In this document: positions 17,701 to 25,578 of the stretch, piece by piece
Layout: each line of letters opens with the position of its first letter
Numbering within the stretch: position 1 is the first letter of the stretch
Origin: Faecalicatena orotica
Lineage (GTDB): Bacteria; Bacillota; Clostridia; Lachnospirales; Lachnospiraceae
Length of the DNA stretch: 64,000 nt
NCBI RefSeq assembly: GCF_003149245.1
Contig: NZ_QGDL01000017.1
Span: forward strand, 60,154-124,153
Direction of reading: 5' to 3'
The notes under the pieces: generated by a model
Databases searched by the model: none
Seen by the model: the letters and a program-made list of their open reading frames with translations, nothing else
What the model was told of the DNA's origin: nothing
Position numbers and translations under genes: made by a program

Positions 17701-18734
17701 AACGATACCTCAACAACAGGATAAATGGTAATGGTATCCTTGATGGTTGTGGTTTTGCCTACGCTGTTTGATGCGGTGGCAATCAAGGTATAATCTCCAC
17801 TTTCTTTTGCTTTAATTGTGCCACCGTTTGACGATAGGCTACCATCAAAAAACTTCTCAAAGGATACTGCAACACCGTCTTTCTCCAGTGTCCATTTAAC
17901 AGAGCTTACATACCGGCTATTGGGTGAACAGGTCATTGTATCGCCTACATAACTTGCTTGTGGCAGGTCAAAGGAAAAGACAGGGGCGGGGTTGTATGAG
18001 CTGCCACCACCGTCCGAACTGCCACCGCCGGAGGGCTTAGGTGGTTGTTCTTCCTTGTCTTGCTTATCCTTATCAGCCTGTGCTTGTTCAATTTTATCCA
18101 TTGCTTTATTTTTGTTTACAAGCATAGTAAATGCTTCTGCTCTTGTGGCATTGAAAAATGGTCTTAAAGTACCGTCGGGGAAGCCATTAGCGATACCATA
18201 CTCTTTTGCAGTGCAGATGTATTTAAGCTGTACCTTTGTAAGATTAGCAATGTCGGTAAATCCTGTTTCACATTTGCAGTTTTCGTCATGCAAATCATCA
18301 CCCAAAGCTCTAACTAACATTCGTATCATTTCATAGCGAGTTATTGGCTCATTTGGGTAAAACTCTGTGCTGTAATCGGTTGGAATAATAACATCTTCAG
18401 CTATCAGAGCCTTAATGTCCTTTTCAGCCCAATGGTTTATGATGTCTGTAAACTCAATATCCAGTACATCATTTTGGGTGTGTTTAAATTTCATTGTTCT
18501 TGCCACCAGTACAGAAAACTCTGAACGTGTGATGATATTGTCGGGATGTACCAGTCCATCGGGATAGCCTGCTATCACACCGTCTTGGGTAAGGGTATTG
18601 ATAACATCTTCCGCCCAATGTCCTTGTGCGTCGGCAAACCACTTTTGCACCGCAAATGCAGTTCCCACAAATGTGGTTAACACTAAGGTAGCAATGAGCA
18701 AAATTACAATGGGTTTATTTAATTTTGTTTTCAC
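14784..18734 (-). CDS. S-layer-homology surface protein with tandem Ig-like domains, 1316 aa
   Basis: A very large exported protein. Signal peptide residues 1-28. Three SLH domains lie at about residues 30-215 (WAEDVINTLTQDGVIAGYPD, HWAEKDIKALIAEDVI, IANGFPDGTLRPFFNATRAE), so it should bind secondary cell-wall polymer. A glycine/serine linker leads to about seven Ig-like repeats, each starting with a motif like LPQxxYTD. Four further repeats of about 78 residues carry DxDGDxxTLEWDGR and DIAGAYSEW; three of these are near-identical, also as DNA. A beta-rich tail of about 100 residues ends the protein. Start GTG 18734 with AAGGAGA upstream. Probably an adhesin or mating-pair surface factor carried by the ICE; ligand unknown. 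Confidence 0.9.
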   Translation of the reverse strand: MKTKLNKPIVILLIATLVLTTFVGTAFAVQKWFADAQGHWAEDVINTLTQDGVIAGYPDGLVHPDNIITRSEFSVLVARTMKFKHTQNDVLDIEFTDIINHWAEKDIKALIAEDVIIPTDYSTEFYPNEPITRYEMIRMLVRALGDDLHDENCKCETGFTDIANLTKVQLKYICTAKEYGIANGFPDGTLRPFFNATRAEAFTMLVNKNKAMDKIEQAQADKDKQDKEEQPPKPSGGGSSDGGGSSYNPAPVFSFDLPQASYVGDTMTCSPNSRYVSSVKWTLEKDGVAVSFEKFFDGSLSSNGGTIKAKESGDYTLIATASNSVGKTTTIKDTITIYPVVEVSFKMPQTSYTDREVEIELTTKNLGNGAVKWTIYKDGIVVDTNKVIDGELDNTGGTVFFNAKGKYTVAATVVDGMGKFITVSEDIIIHSKVSVDVSLPQKAYTDKAIALDVYTKNAENLKVDWSLIRNGVDVKVNEHIEGILQDKKNIRFKEKGVYKLTATIVDETGRKYTDSADITVYPVGSAGFYLPEIFHTDNLVMVDTTFTEIGSNKAKWTLKKDGKEISMEQAFDGTLNNNGGSITFKNAGSYTLFVSFTDDGGRTYSYEQDFVVYPIPVVTYTLPKFVHTDTQFSVTTTLENIEGLKIEWLIDNTNGYQDWNTYVDGTLGNNGGDITIKRAGVYELVARITDKTGRVFLFESKEKIEVFPALMFGFDLPRLAYTDTVIDIRTHGNYQVLPVEWTITKNGKSVPFDTVTTGKLNENGGKLRFTEHGKYVLTGTMTDYLDRRFSHSETIQVMPIVEYSFTMPHTIHYGTEFTVAVENAVHTDLYTVGWAMTEDNTAIVFDGNLSNDGGSISISHLGTFVLTATIIDSEGRLFTHSQSITVTNTAPNKPIINIKPTRTVKDSLFLVEIEATAIDPDGDEITLEWDGRTEGDYYSVGNHTVKARAKDIAGAYSEWETITFEIINHAPVVTATATPTRTVQNGKFRVDFSATATDADGDATTLEWDGRMEGDYYSVGTYTMRVRAVDIAGAYSQWQSVTFEIINHAPTITATATPTRTVQDGKFRVDFNATATDADGDATTLEWDGRTTNDYYSVGTHQVRVRAKDIAGAYSEWQMVSFTITNQAPSTPVIARSPNGNSVAPGTAIIINATSTDPDGDAITYIWENRDAQTQTYPLGRNLVRVKAVDEAGAESPWAAIVFFVADSSSGGGMTLTGPDSTINENGLDGATISEFTFTVPPVSGHSGNDYGRVRGYNIHTNQWEQLAYGTTNNGITFNETLTPGTYSRLEFYYYTNHDCMYNKSNITYSVEYFFQ
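15360..16070 (-). repeat. Tandem near-identical 234-242 bp repeats in the S-layer protein gene
   Basis: Three successive units, with boundaries near 15354, 15592, 15826 and 16068, encode the DADGD/EWDGR/DIAGAYS repeats. The two outermost bounded by NHAP share long identical DNA stretches. Such repeats recombine easily, so copy number may vary between strains and short-read assemblies may collapse them. Confidence 0.85.
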
Positions 18735-18838
18735 TGAAAATCTCCTTTTTTATTTTATTTCATCTTGCTTGTTTGGTTCATACACACTAAGGCGGTATAA
18801 CCAACCTATGCAACAAATACTTTTTCATAAGCACTCCC

Positions 18839-19189
18839 TTACTGTTCTTCGCCCTGTCTCTCAATAGTTAAAATGCCCTCAAGGGTAGTGGCGGTGATAT
18901 GTAGCCTTTGGGCGATGGCGATGTCATTTTTCACACTTTCATCCACCACATCACCGCACACGACAAGCACTCTGGAACGCCGTAGCATATCCCTTGCCAT
19001 ATCAATTCCGTCCTTGTGTTCCTGTGGTACTTGGTCATTGAGAAACAGAGGAATGTAAAGGGGTGGGCAAATGGGGGTGTAGCCTGCTTCATAGAGCTTT
19101 CTGCAATACTTAGCCGCTGTTTCGGTCACTTCAAATTCGTTGTTGCTCCATGCGGCGGTGATGTATGCCATTGGTTTTCTCATATTCAA
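18839..19189 (-). CDS. Nucleoside 2-deoxyribosyltransferase-like protein (DUF4406/DUF7768 type)
   Basis: 116 aa. Begins with a Rossmann-like strand (MAYITAAWS), has AKYCRKLYEAGYTPICPPLY, and a later segment ARDMLRRSRVLVVCGDVVDE followed by SVKNDIAIAQRL. This is the compact fold related to nucleoside deoxyribosyltransferases often carried by ICEs and phages. No catalytic assignment is secure; such proteins may act on nucleotides or sense them. It lies between the replication-initiator-like gene and the S-layer protein, behind a hairpin leader. AAAGGAGAT precedes ATG 19189; an internal ATG five codons later is possible. Confidence 0.75.
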   Translation of the reverse strand: MNMRKPMAYITAAWSNNEFEVTETAAKYCRKLYEAGYTPICPPLYIPLFLNDQVPQEHKDGIDMARDMLRRSRVLVVCGDVVDESVKNDIAIAQRLHITATTLEGILTIERQGEEQ

Positions 19190-19214
19190 AATCTCCTTTC
19201 GTTTTTTTTACATA

Positions 19215-19251
19215 GAAAAAGGCACTCTGCAAATCTCTTTACAAAGTGCCT
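19215..19251 (-). terminator. Hairpin terminator between replication gene and DUF4406-like gene
   Basis: AGGCACT (19220-19226) pairs with AGTGCCT (19245-19251) around an AT-rich loop, followed on the minus strand by TTTTTCTATG. Same leader layout as elsewhere in the ICE, upstream of an AAAGGAG site. Confidence 0.65.
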
Positions 19252-20143
19252 AACGGGTTGGACTGTATAAATCGTGGTTGACTAAAGCCGCATAGTAGCT
19301 GTCTATGGTGGAGGGAGCATTAAAGAGGGTAGCAAGCAAATACCGTTTGATGTTTCGCACATAGGTGGTGTTTTTGTCTAAGCAGTCAAACACATACTCG
19401 ATATGGGACGAAGTGATTTTCAGCATCTTGTCTTTCACAAGTCTTGCAGGATAATCCTCTCCGGCAATGTTGATAGTGTCCTTGGTGGAACACAGGGTTT
19501 CGATGATGATGTCGGCTACATCGTCCAAACGCTCACGCATACCGATTTTACCGTACTGCTTAAAATGCTCGTACTCAATATTCTCATAGACCGTTTGCTT
19601 TATTTCTTCATAGCCATCGTATCCAATCCCATCATATCCTGTGTTTTTCGGTTGTCCATAAGGATAAGATTGATAAGGATTTGATGTTTCTGTATTTAAT
19701 AAATCTTTTTTTGATTTATCAATAGTTTGTAGATAAGTATTTAATTGGTGGGGTTCTTCCTGTATAGGGTCAGCCTGTGTTGGACTTTCCCATATAGGTT
19801 TTTCCTGTGCAGGCTTGCCCTCGGCAGGGGGAGTGTCACTGTCCATAGCCTTTGGGTACTCACGGATTGTATATTCTGTGTTGGCGAGCTGTCCTTTTTC
19901 ATTTCTGACACGCTGACGGCTCATATATCCTGTGGTTTCCAGTTCCTTAATCGCACCGTTAATGCTGTCAATACCGTCCTTGCAGATGTAGGCAAGACCT
20001 TTTACCGTGTAATCCCAATCCTCGGGGAGTGACAGCATAAGGGATAGCAAACCCTTTGCCTTGAGCGACAGGGCTTTATTGCGTAAATGGTGGTTTGCCA
20101 TGACGGTGTAATCCTTTGTTTTTTCTATTCGACACACAGCCAT
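19250..20143 (-). CDS. Replication-initiator / DnaD-like winged-helix ICE protein
   Basis: 297 aa. The N-terminal 100 residues (VMANHHLRNKALSLKAKGLL, then LPEDWDYTVKGLAYICKDGI, then IKELETTGYMSRQRVRNEKG) form a winged-helix domain like those of phage and ICE replisome organisers. A low-complexity linker rich in proline, glutamine, tyrosine and glycine covers about 105-185. The C-terminal domain (about 190-295) ends in SHIEYVFDCLDKNTTYVRNI, the DUF6017-like region common in this ICE family. Likely function is initiating replication of the circular form, next to parAB. Family assignment is good; activity is inferred. Confidence 0.82.
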   Translation of the reverse strand: MAVCRIEKTKDYTVMANHHLRNKALSLKAKGLLSLMLSLPEDWDYTVKGLAYICKDGIDSINGAIKELETTGYMSRQRVRNEKGQLANTEYTIREYPKAMDSDTPPAEGKPAQEKPIWESPTQADPIQEEPHQLNTYLQTIDKSKKDLLNTETSNPYQSYPYGQPKNTGYDGIGYDGYEEIKQTVYENIEYEHFKQYGKIGMRERLDDVADIIIETLCSTKDTINIAGEDYPARLVKDKMLKITSSHIEYVFDCLDKNTTYVRNIKRYLLATLFNAPSTIDSYYAALVNHDLYSPTR

Positions 20144-20174
20144 TTTCTCACTTCCTTTCTGTGCGGCTTATGCC

Positions 20175-21098
20175 TTATCGCTCCTGCTGTTGGGTACGCT
20201 TTTTATGCCATGTTTCCAGTAATTTCAGTATGGTTTCCTCCATTTTCTGCGGTGTATAGGATTTAGGGAAATACTTTCTCAGCTTATCGCTCGAAAGCGT
20301 TACCTTGTCGAGTTCACCTTTCTTTTCCTCGCTCATAATGGCGCACATAGCTTCAAGGGTGCATTTTCCCTCGGCACTAAACTTTTTAAGCCGCTGTGCC
20401 TGTGAAAGAGAGGGGGTTGCCTGTTCCATATCCATTGCTTCGAGTAAATTGGTTTGTTCCTCGGGATTTAGATAGGACAGCTCCACAGCAGGGTTAAAGG
20501 CGATTTTCTTATCGTCTACCATATCAAGAAGCTCGGGGATAAGCTCGGTAAGGCGAATATATCGGCGTACTTGGTCTTTGCTGACACCTGCACTTTCGCC
20601 AACTTTCTCAACTGATAACTTCTGTGCAACTTGCGTAGAAGTTAAATCTGACCTCGCACCTTGCCGCTTAATAGCATCTAATTTCAGCTTAAAGGCAAAG
20701 GCTCGCTCACTTGGCAGGATATTTTCTCTCTGCAAATTGCTGTCCACCATGATGATAGTGGCGGCATCATCGTCAAGATTACGGACAATGACAGGTATTG
20801 TTTCAAGTCCTGCCAGTTCGCTTGCCCTGTGCCTGCGGTGTCCTGCTACAAGCTCATAGCCGCCCTCGTCATGAGGACGGGCGATTGCAGGAACAAGCAC
20901 ACCATATTCCTTGATACTTTCGGCGGTGTCTGCCATTGCTTCATCGTCTTTTACCTTAAATGGATGGTCTTTGAATGGGAACAGCTCTGTCAAGGCTATC
21001 TCCATGACCTTTTCTCTGCCTGCATCGGCTCGGCTTTCCTCGGTGGAAAACAAATCATCTACCGATGTCAGATTTATGTTTTTGGCGGAGCTTTTCAA
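20175..21098 (-). CDS. parB: ParB/Spo0J-type partition protein
   Basis: 307 aa. ParB N-terminal CTPase/nuclease-like domain at about residues 35-125 with the motifs LVAGHRRHRASELAG and NLQRENILPSERAFAF, then a helix-turn-helix (VGESAGVSKDQVRRYIRL, near 165). With ParA it should stabilise the excised ICE. The start is TTG at 21098 with GGAGGTG upstream, inside the 3' end of parA (44-base overlap). Candidate parS sites were not identified by eye. Confidence 0.92.
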   Translation of the reverse strand: MKSSAKNINLTSVDDLFSTEESRADAGREKVMEIALTELFPFKDHPFKVKDDEAMADTAESIKEYGVLVPAIARPHDEGGYELVAGHRRHRASELAGLETIPVIVRNLDDDAATIIMVDSNLQRENILPSERAFAFKLKLDAIKRQGARSDLTSTQVAQKLSVEKVGESAGVSKDQVRRYIRLTELIPELLDMVDDKKIAFNPAVELSYLNPEEQTNLLEAMDMEQATPSLSQAQRLKKFSAEGKCTLEAMCAIMSEEKKGELDKVTLSSDKLRKYFPKSYTPQKMEETILKLLETWHKKRTQQQER

Positions 21099-21876
21099 TC
21101 TTCAACACCTCCTTTGTCAGTTCTCGGTAGCTTTCGGCAACCTTGCCTTTGGGGTCATGGGCGAAAATACTCTTGCCCTCGGCACTAATCTCGGCGGCTC
21201 GTACTGAATGGGGAATGTCAGTAGCAAATATCTTCATACTCCCTCCATAGGTTTCTCTTAGCAGGGTGCAGATGTCCTTTGCAAAATTGGTGCGGCTGTC
21301 CACCATTGTCATCAGAATACCGTCTATTTTCAGTTTTGGATTGATTTGTCTGCGTACTTTGCCGATGGTCTGCAAAAGTTGTTCTAATCCTTTGGCGGGC
21401 AGATACTGTGCCTGTACAGGAAAAATTACGCTGTCTGCGGCAGCAAGGGCATTGACCGTCAGCATACCGAGAGAGGGCATACAGTCCATAAGTACATAGT
21501 CATATTGTTTTTTCACGGTGTAAATGTACTGATTTAAGATACTTTCTCGGCTCATGGCGTTAACGAGAGATACCTCCATGCCGGATAACTCAATGTTAGC
21601 AGGGAGCAAATCTACTCCCTCGTGGTGGTGCAAAATGCCCTCGTTCTGCTCAATGGGGGTATCGGTCAGCACCTTGCTCATTATGGTGGCAAGGGTGACA
21701 GGGAGATTGTCTGGTTGCTGATTGCCCAAACTGATAGACAACGAGCCTTGCGGGTCAGCATCTATCAAAAGGACTTTCTTTCCCTCCTGTGCAAGTCTGA
21801 CACCTAAGTTCGCACAGGTGGTTGTTTTGCCCACGCCGCCTTTTTGGTTGGCGATGGCTATTGTTTTTGCGTTCAA
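21055..21876 (-). CDS. parA: ParA-family partition ATPase
   Basis: 273 aa. Deviant Walker A KGGVGKTTTCANLGVRLA near residue 11, Walker A' DADPQGS near 41, and Walker B VLMDCMPSLGML near 128 define a ParA/Soj ATPase. It partners the overlapping ParB and begins the conserved ICE backbone, since only the defence-like cassette and the tail gene precede it. AAAGGAGG lies upstream of ATG 21876; a terminator hairpin lies another 30 bases up, isolating it from the ABC cassette. Confidence 0.95.
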   Translation of the reverse strand: MNAKTIAIANQKGGVGKTTTCANLGVRLAQEGKKVLLIDADPQGSLSISLGNQQPDNLPVTLATIMSKVLTDTPIEQNEGILHHHEGVDLLPANIELSGMEVSLVNAMSRESILNQYIYTVKKQYDYVLMDCMPSLGMLTVNALAAADSVIFPVQAQYLPAKGLEQLLQTIGKVRRQINPKLKIDGILMTMVDSRTNFAKDICTLLRETYGGSMKIFATDIPHSVRAAEISAEGKSIFAHDPKGKVAESYRELTKEVLKIEKLRQKHKSDIGR

Positions 21877-21905
21877 TTTTGTTCCTCCTTTCGGTTTTTG
21901 GGGTA

Positions 21906-21940
21906 TAAAAAAACCGCTTACCTTTATTGGTAAACGGTTT
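21906..21940 (-). terminator. Strong terminator after the ABC-ATPase cassette
   Basis: AAACCGCTTACC (21911-21922) pairs with GGTAAACGGTTT (21929-21940) with one mismatch and a 6-base loop, followed on the minus strand by seven or more T. It ends the defence-like cassette and forms the hairpin leader of parA. Confidence 0.88.
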
Positions 21941-21956
21941 GATTAGTGTTTTATTA

Positions 21957-23714
21957 TTAATCTTCTGTATTTGTTGGAAAGTAGAAGGGGTTAAATCCAG
22001 TCTTTTCATCAGTAACTAAATCTTCCACATGATCTGGATTTATGTTTAATTTCTCATTATCTTCGTCATCAAAGATAAATGTCTGCATATTTTCTTTTCC
22101 AATTAGTTTATATGCCTCATCAAGAACAAGTCCAATAGCCTTTGAATTTTTTTCATCAAATGGTTTTGAAATATGATCTATAACTAGAATTGGTACTAAG
22201 GGATATTTTCCATTGCTGAGCATTAAATTCATAAACGAAAGATATCCACATAATTGAATTAACGTGTGTCTCGCCATACTACCAATATAAAAATTGACTT
22301 TTTTGTTTGAATTAATGTTCTCGGTATCATCGGATAGTACCATTGGTTGAAGTATGTTACCTTTTTTAAGATACTTAATTTCAAATCCTGTTTGATGTAT
22401 ATCGTCGGACACCACTGTTGAGATGTCTTTTGCAGCGCAATATAGGTCAGTGACGAATCGGGACATCTCATTAATTTTCTTCATATCATCAGAATTTTGA
22501 AGAACCTTAATTTCCTCTTTTATTTCCTTAATTCTTCTTCGGAGATTATTTAAGTCCTCCTCGTTATTTGTAATTACCACCGATAAATAGTCTTCTATAA
22601 GTGCAATAGATTTTACCTTTTGTTCAACTGTGTAACATTTGAATTTCGAATCATTTCTTCTGATTTCAATTTTAATCTGTTCAAGTTGCTTTCTTAATTC
22701 CTTAACTGTGTTATCAGTAATGATATAATTACTGAAAAATATGGTGCTGTCGATATCTTCAATTAATTTTTGCATTGGGGATATTAAGTAGTCAAATTCA
22801 GTATTATCGGACACGAGTTCTTGCAGTTTGGATAACAGTTTTTTTCTACTATTACTGTCTTTTTCAAATTGCTTTGCATCAGAAATACTGTTTTCGTGCA
22901 CTTTAATTTGTTCAGAAATATTATTATACATAACTTCAAGGTCAGCAATATTTCGTTTGTCTCCTTTGTTATCAGGATGCTGCATTTCTCTTACAGAGTT
23001 GATAAATCTTTTTATGTCCTCGGCATTTCTACCAGTATAAGTAATACTACCCCCAAGCTTTAACAAATTTGAATTAACCTGATTGATAATAAAATCATAA
23101 CGCTGACGACTTACTTCCAATTCTTTTAGCTGAGAACTTAATTCATTCAATTCTTGTTGTAGGGCAAAAATTTTATCTAAGTGATTATTAAAAATAAAAT
23201 TCAAAATAGGATTAAGCTTCACAGAATATTTGATATCGCTGCACTTGTCTAAAAAATCTTGTATTTTCCCTTGAACGTTTTCACCGAAAAAATTAAACAT
23301 TGTAAAAGTTCTATAAGTTAAATCCTCATTGGTAAAATTTCTTATTTCTTTTAATAGACTTTCATCTTGACAAAACATTGAATTAAGTTTGTCTTTATAT
23401 GTTCTCAAGTCAATTGATTCACTAATATCCTCATTGACATATGAGAAATAATTTTGATTTGGATTCATGGTTCTTGTTAATAAAAACCCAATACCATTAT
23501 ACTCGAGTTCCATAGTTGCCTTATGCAATGAATCTTTATACCAACGCTTTTTTGAAATATCTAATGAAGAACCAAACATAAAATCAATTAAAAAATAAAA
23601 CTCAGTTTTCCCAGAATCGTTTTTCCCTTTAAAATAATTTATTCCTTCAGAAAACTGATATGTGAATTGCTCCTCTTGGATACTAAACAAAGTAAGTTGT
23701 CTTATTTTAAACAT
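21957..23714 (-). CDS. SMC/Rad50-like ABC ATPase of a three-component (ABC-3C/Lamassu-type) defence cassette
   Basis: 585 aa. Walker A is FKGKNDSGKTEF near residue 36. A central coiled coil of about 150-400 (LQQELNELSSQLKELEVSRQ; NNLRRRIKEIKEEIKVLQNS) is followed by the C-terminal ATPase half. This has the hydrophobic strand and acidic end VPILVIDHISKPFDEKNSK (Walker B/D-loop, with His where Glu is usual) near 500. An SMC-like ATPase with this Walker B, preceded by a small middle protein and a REase-fold protein, matches ABC-three-component and Lamassu systems. There the ATPase senses foreign DNA and releases the effector nuclease. The gene overlaps the middle component by 8 bases. Much more AT-rich than the ICE backbone. 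Confidence 0.85.
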   Translation of the reverse strand: MFKIRQLTLFSIQEEQFTYQFSEGINYFKGKNDSGKTEFYFLIDFMFGSSLDISKKRWYKDSLHKATMELEYNGIGFLLTRTMNPNQNYFSYVNEDISESIDLRTYKDKLNSMFCQDESLLKEIRNFTNEDLTYRTFTMFNFFGENVQGKIQDFLDKCSDIKYSVKLNPILNFIFNNHLDKIFALQQELNELSSQLKELEVSRQRYDFIINQVNSNLLKLGGSITYTGRNAEDIKRFINSVREMQHPDNKGDKRNIADLEVMYNNISEQIKVHENSISDAKQFEKDSNSRKKLLSKLQELVSDNTEFDYLISPMQKLIEDIDSTIFFSNYIITDNTVKELRKQLEQIKIEIRRNDSKFKCYTVEQKVKSIALIEDYLSVVITNNEEDLNNLRRRIKEIKEEIKVLQNSDDMKKINEMSRFVTDLYCAAKDISTVVSDDIHQTGFEIKYLKKGNILQPMVLSDDTENINSNKKVNFYIGSMARHTLIQLCGYLSFMNLMLSNGKYPLVPILVIDHISKPFDEKNSKAIGLVLDEAYKLIGKENMQTFIFDDEDNEKLNINPDHVEDLVTDEKTGFNPFYFPTNTED

Positions 23715-24144
23715 TGTAAGTCACCTCCTTCATAAACTGTTTATCAGTCATTGTTTTACTCTCTCTGATCACTTTGTTCAAAAAGTTGCTTTCAACAAAT
23801 GTTGTATCGCTCTGAATGTTTGTTTCAGAAAGAGTTATCATATCATTTTCTAAAGTAATTACATTTTGTGTTACTAACAAATGGATAGCCTTAAAAATAT
23901 AAATTAAACTATCGCAATATCTGTCAAAATCACCGGATAAAAGAGAAATACCCTTATAGATTACATCTTGCGTATTTTTTGCTGTATATATATTTCCCCC
24001 TAAAAACTTATTTTGTTTTACAATATATGTAAACGTAACTAATTTGCAAACACTCAACTGATTATGGTTTTTTAACAATTGACATATTATGCTGCTGAAA
24101 ATACTTAACTGAAGTACTTCGGTTTGTTCTCTAATGCTTTTCAT
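23707..24144 (-). CDS. Middle component of the ABC-3C-like cassette
   Basis: 145 aa from ATG 24144 (GGGAGG nine bases upstream); upstream in-frame ATGs at 24153 and 24186 would place the start on or before that site. The product is helical (LQLSIFSSIICQLLKNHNQL; GDFDRYCDSLIYIFKAIHLL), with no catalytic motif, and ends in a segment with KTMTDKQFMKEVTYNV. A small, poorly conserved protein between nuclease and ATPase is the defining third part of ABC-3C systems and corresponds in position to LmuC of Lamassu. It overlaps both neighbours (14 and 8 bases), so the three are translationally coupled. Assignment rests on context. Confidence 0.72.
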   Translation of the reverse strand: MKSIREQTEVLQLSIFSSIICQLLKNHNQLSVCKLVTFTYIVKQNKFLGGNIYTAKNTQDVIYKGISLLSGDFDRYCDSLIYIFKAIHLLVTQNVITLENDMITLSETNIQSDTTFVESNFLNKVIRESKTMTDKQFMKEVTYNV

Positions 24145-25285
24145 TTTCCTCATCCTCCCAAGAAATTTGTTTTTCATCAATATCATCTTTAGTTAGATAA
24201 ATGGCAGATCCAAATTTAATCTGCTCGTTATCAGCATTAGAATTACTTTTATCTTTTGTTGTACTTAGGCGATTGTAAGGGGTGTCTTTGCTCTGGTTTT
24301 GTAAATCTAATTTAGCATCCTCAAAGTTTTCAAAAGTTGTTTCTAAAATATCTTCAACTTTTTTCATTCTGTTATTTTCCAGATACTTTATTGCTGTTGC
24401 ATGGTAGTACAAGCCATAAGATAAATGTCTTTTAATAACAGGCTCTGATAAGTTACAAGCTTTTAATTGAACAAATTCCCTTGAAGTTGAGATTCTGCTT
24501 TCATCTAAGTCAATTGGATTGATTTTTTTGAAGTCAGCATATGATGGAGCGGTCAATTCGGCTGTAAAGCAATTGGATATTTCTTCTACAAGCGCTATGA
24601 AATGTTCAAAATTCATTTTGTAAGGTATCTTTTTGTTAATGGCACCTAAAATTTCATAGGTTACGTGTTGTAAAAACCCCTCTAGTCTTTGATAAAATAC
24701 AATTGGGTTTGCCGATTTTCTAAAATGTATAGAAGCAGCCTGCTGAATTGATAGGTCTATATCCTCAATATTTTTAAATTGGTATTTTGTTTGTATAGAT
24801 TGATAAGCGGCTTCAAAATCATCAAAACGTCCCTTATAGGCATTTTTCACTTTAGAAATAATTGCATCAGATCGACTTTTAGATGCTGATATTTCTTCAA
24901 AGAGAAGATTAGCATCTTTTTTAAATATTGCTTCAGAATTCTGGTAGATTTTATCTGTGAATAGCACATATTGATTAATTGCGTGCTCTGAATTTTCAAG
25001 TAATAGCCAATTGAGTATTATTTTTTGTGCAGTAGAATCATCTACAGTCGTATGCTTAACCTGTATTGCTAAATTGGTAGTTTGAGCAATTGACTTGCAC
25101 ATAAAATTTGAGTTGAATTTATCAATCTGATCCGGCTTAATAGACTTTAAATTAACATCTTCGATAGTTTCAAACTCTAATGACATATTTTCATGCAAAT
25201 CAAAAGCATATAATGCAAAGGCTTTGATTTGATATGCAAATCCAGCTAAACTATTTATTCCACTTGAATCCATTTGATAATTCAT
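24131..25285 (-). CDS. Effector with Cap4-like PD-(D/E)XK nuclease domain
   Basis: 384 aa. Residues 5-75 carry SGINSLAGFAYQIKAFALYA, then LEFETIEDV, then LAIQVKHT. The G-x-x-x-L-x-G-F-x-Y-Q start followed by E-D and Q-x-K is the signature of Cap4-type (DUF4297-like) dsDNA endonucleases. The remaining 300 residues are largely helical with a charged C-terminal tail and probably bind the ATPase or middle protein. I choose ATG 25285 (GAGAGGTG upstream) over the in-frame ATG 25345, which lies inside the preceding gene. This would be the toxic effector of the cassette (LmuA-like). Nuclease activity is inferred from motifs. Confidence 0.8.
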   Translation of the reverse strand: MNYQMDSSGINSLAGFAYQIKAFALYAFDLHENMSLEFETIEDVNLKSIKPDQIDKFNSNFMCKSIAQTTNLAIQVKHTTVDDSTAQKIILNWLLLENSEHAINQYVLFTDKIYQNSEAIFKKDANLLFEEISASKSRSDAIISKVKNAYKGRFDDFEAAYQSIQTKYQFKNIEDIDLSIQQAASIHFRKSANPIVFYQRLEGFLQHVTYEILGAINKKIPYKMNFEHFIALVEEISNCFTAELTAPSYADFKKINPIDLDESRISTSREFVQLKACNLSEPVIKRHLSYGLYYHATAIKYLENNRMKKVEDILETTFENFEDAKLDLQNQSKDTPYNRLSTTKDKSNSNADNEQIKFGSAIYLTKDDIDEKQISWEDEENEKH

Positions 25286-25301
25286 TATAAGCACCTCTCT
25301 T

Positions 25302-25535
25302 TCATAAGATTTTATATTTTTGCTGCCCTGAAGTAGTTTTTTCAATTATTGCTACTTTGGTATCAGCATTTTTTATATAATTTAGAAAAAGAGTTCCTAA
25401 AAGAAGTCTATCACTGCGAGATATACGATTCCACTCATAACCTTTAAAAAGGTCACGAACTAAAAATACCTCTCCCGGTTTTAAATTGATTATTTCGTTT
25501 TTAGCTTCTTCTAAAAGTTGATTTGCAGTAGACAT
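25302..25535 (-). CDS. DUF1413-like small protein heading the defence cassette
   Basis: 77 aa. The sequence IINLKPGEVFLVRDLFKGYE, then WNRISRSDRLLLGTLFLNYI, matches the DUF1413 pattern (G-E-x-F-x-x-x-D-L-F ... W-x-x-x-S-x-x-D-R-x-x-L-G-x-L-F). ATG 25535 has TAGGAGGT six bases upstream; the longer frame to 25610 would include the promoter. It is the first gene of the cassette, 16 bases before the nuclease gene. DUF1413 proteins have no known role to me; as a small first gene beside an operator-like repeat it could be a regulator, adaptor or antitoxin-like control factor. Confidence 0.75.
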   Translation of the reverse strand: MSTANQLLEEAKNEIINLKPGEVFLVRDLFKGYEWNRISRSDRLLLGTLFLNYIKNADTKVAIIEKTTSGQQKYKIL

Positions 25536-25551
25536 GATATACCTCCTATCA

Positions 25552-25578
25552 AATAACAATATAAACAATGTTGTTATT
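25552..25578. promoter_or_regulatory. Inverted repeat operator candidate at the cassette promoter
   Basis: AATAACAA (25552-25559) and TTGTTATT (25571-25578) form perfect 8-base arms with an 11-base spacer. They lie immediately downstream of the -10 and before the DUF1413 ribosome site, where a bound repressor would block transcription. Confidence 0.5.
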
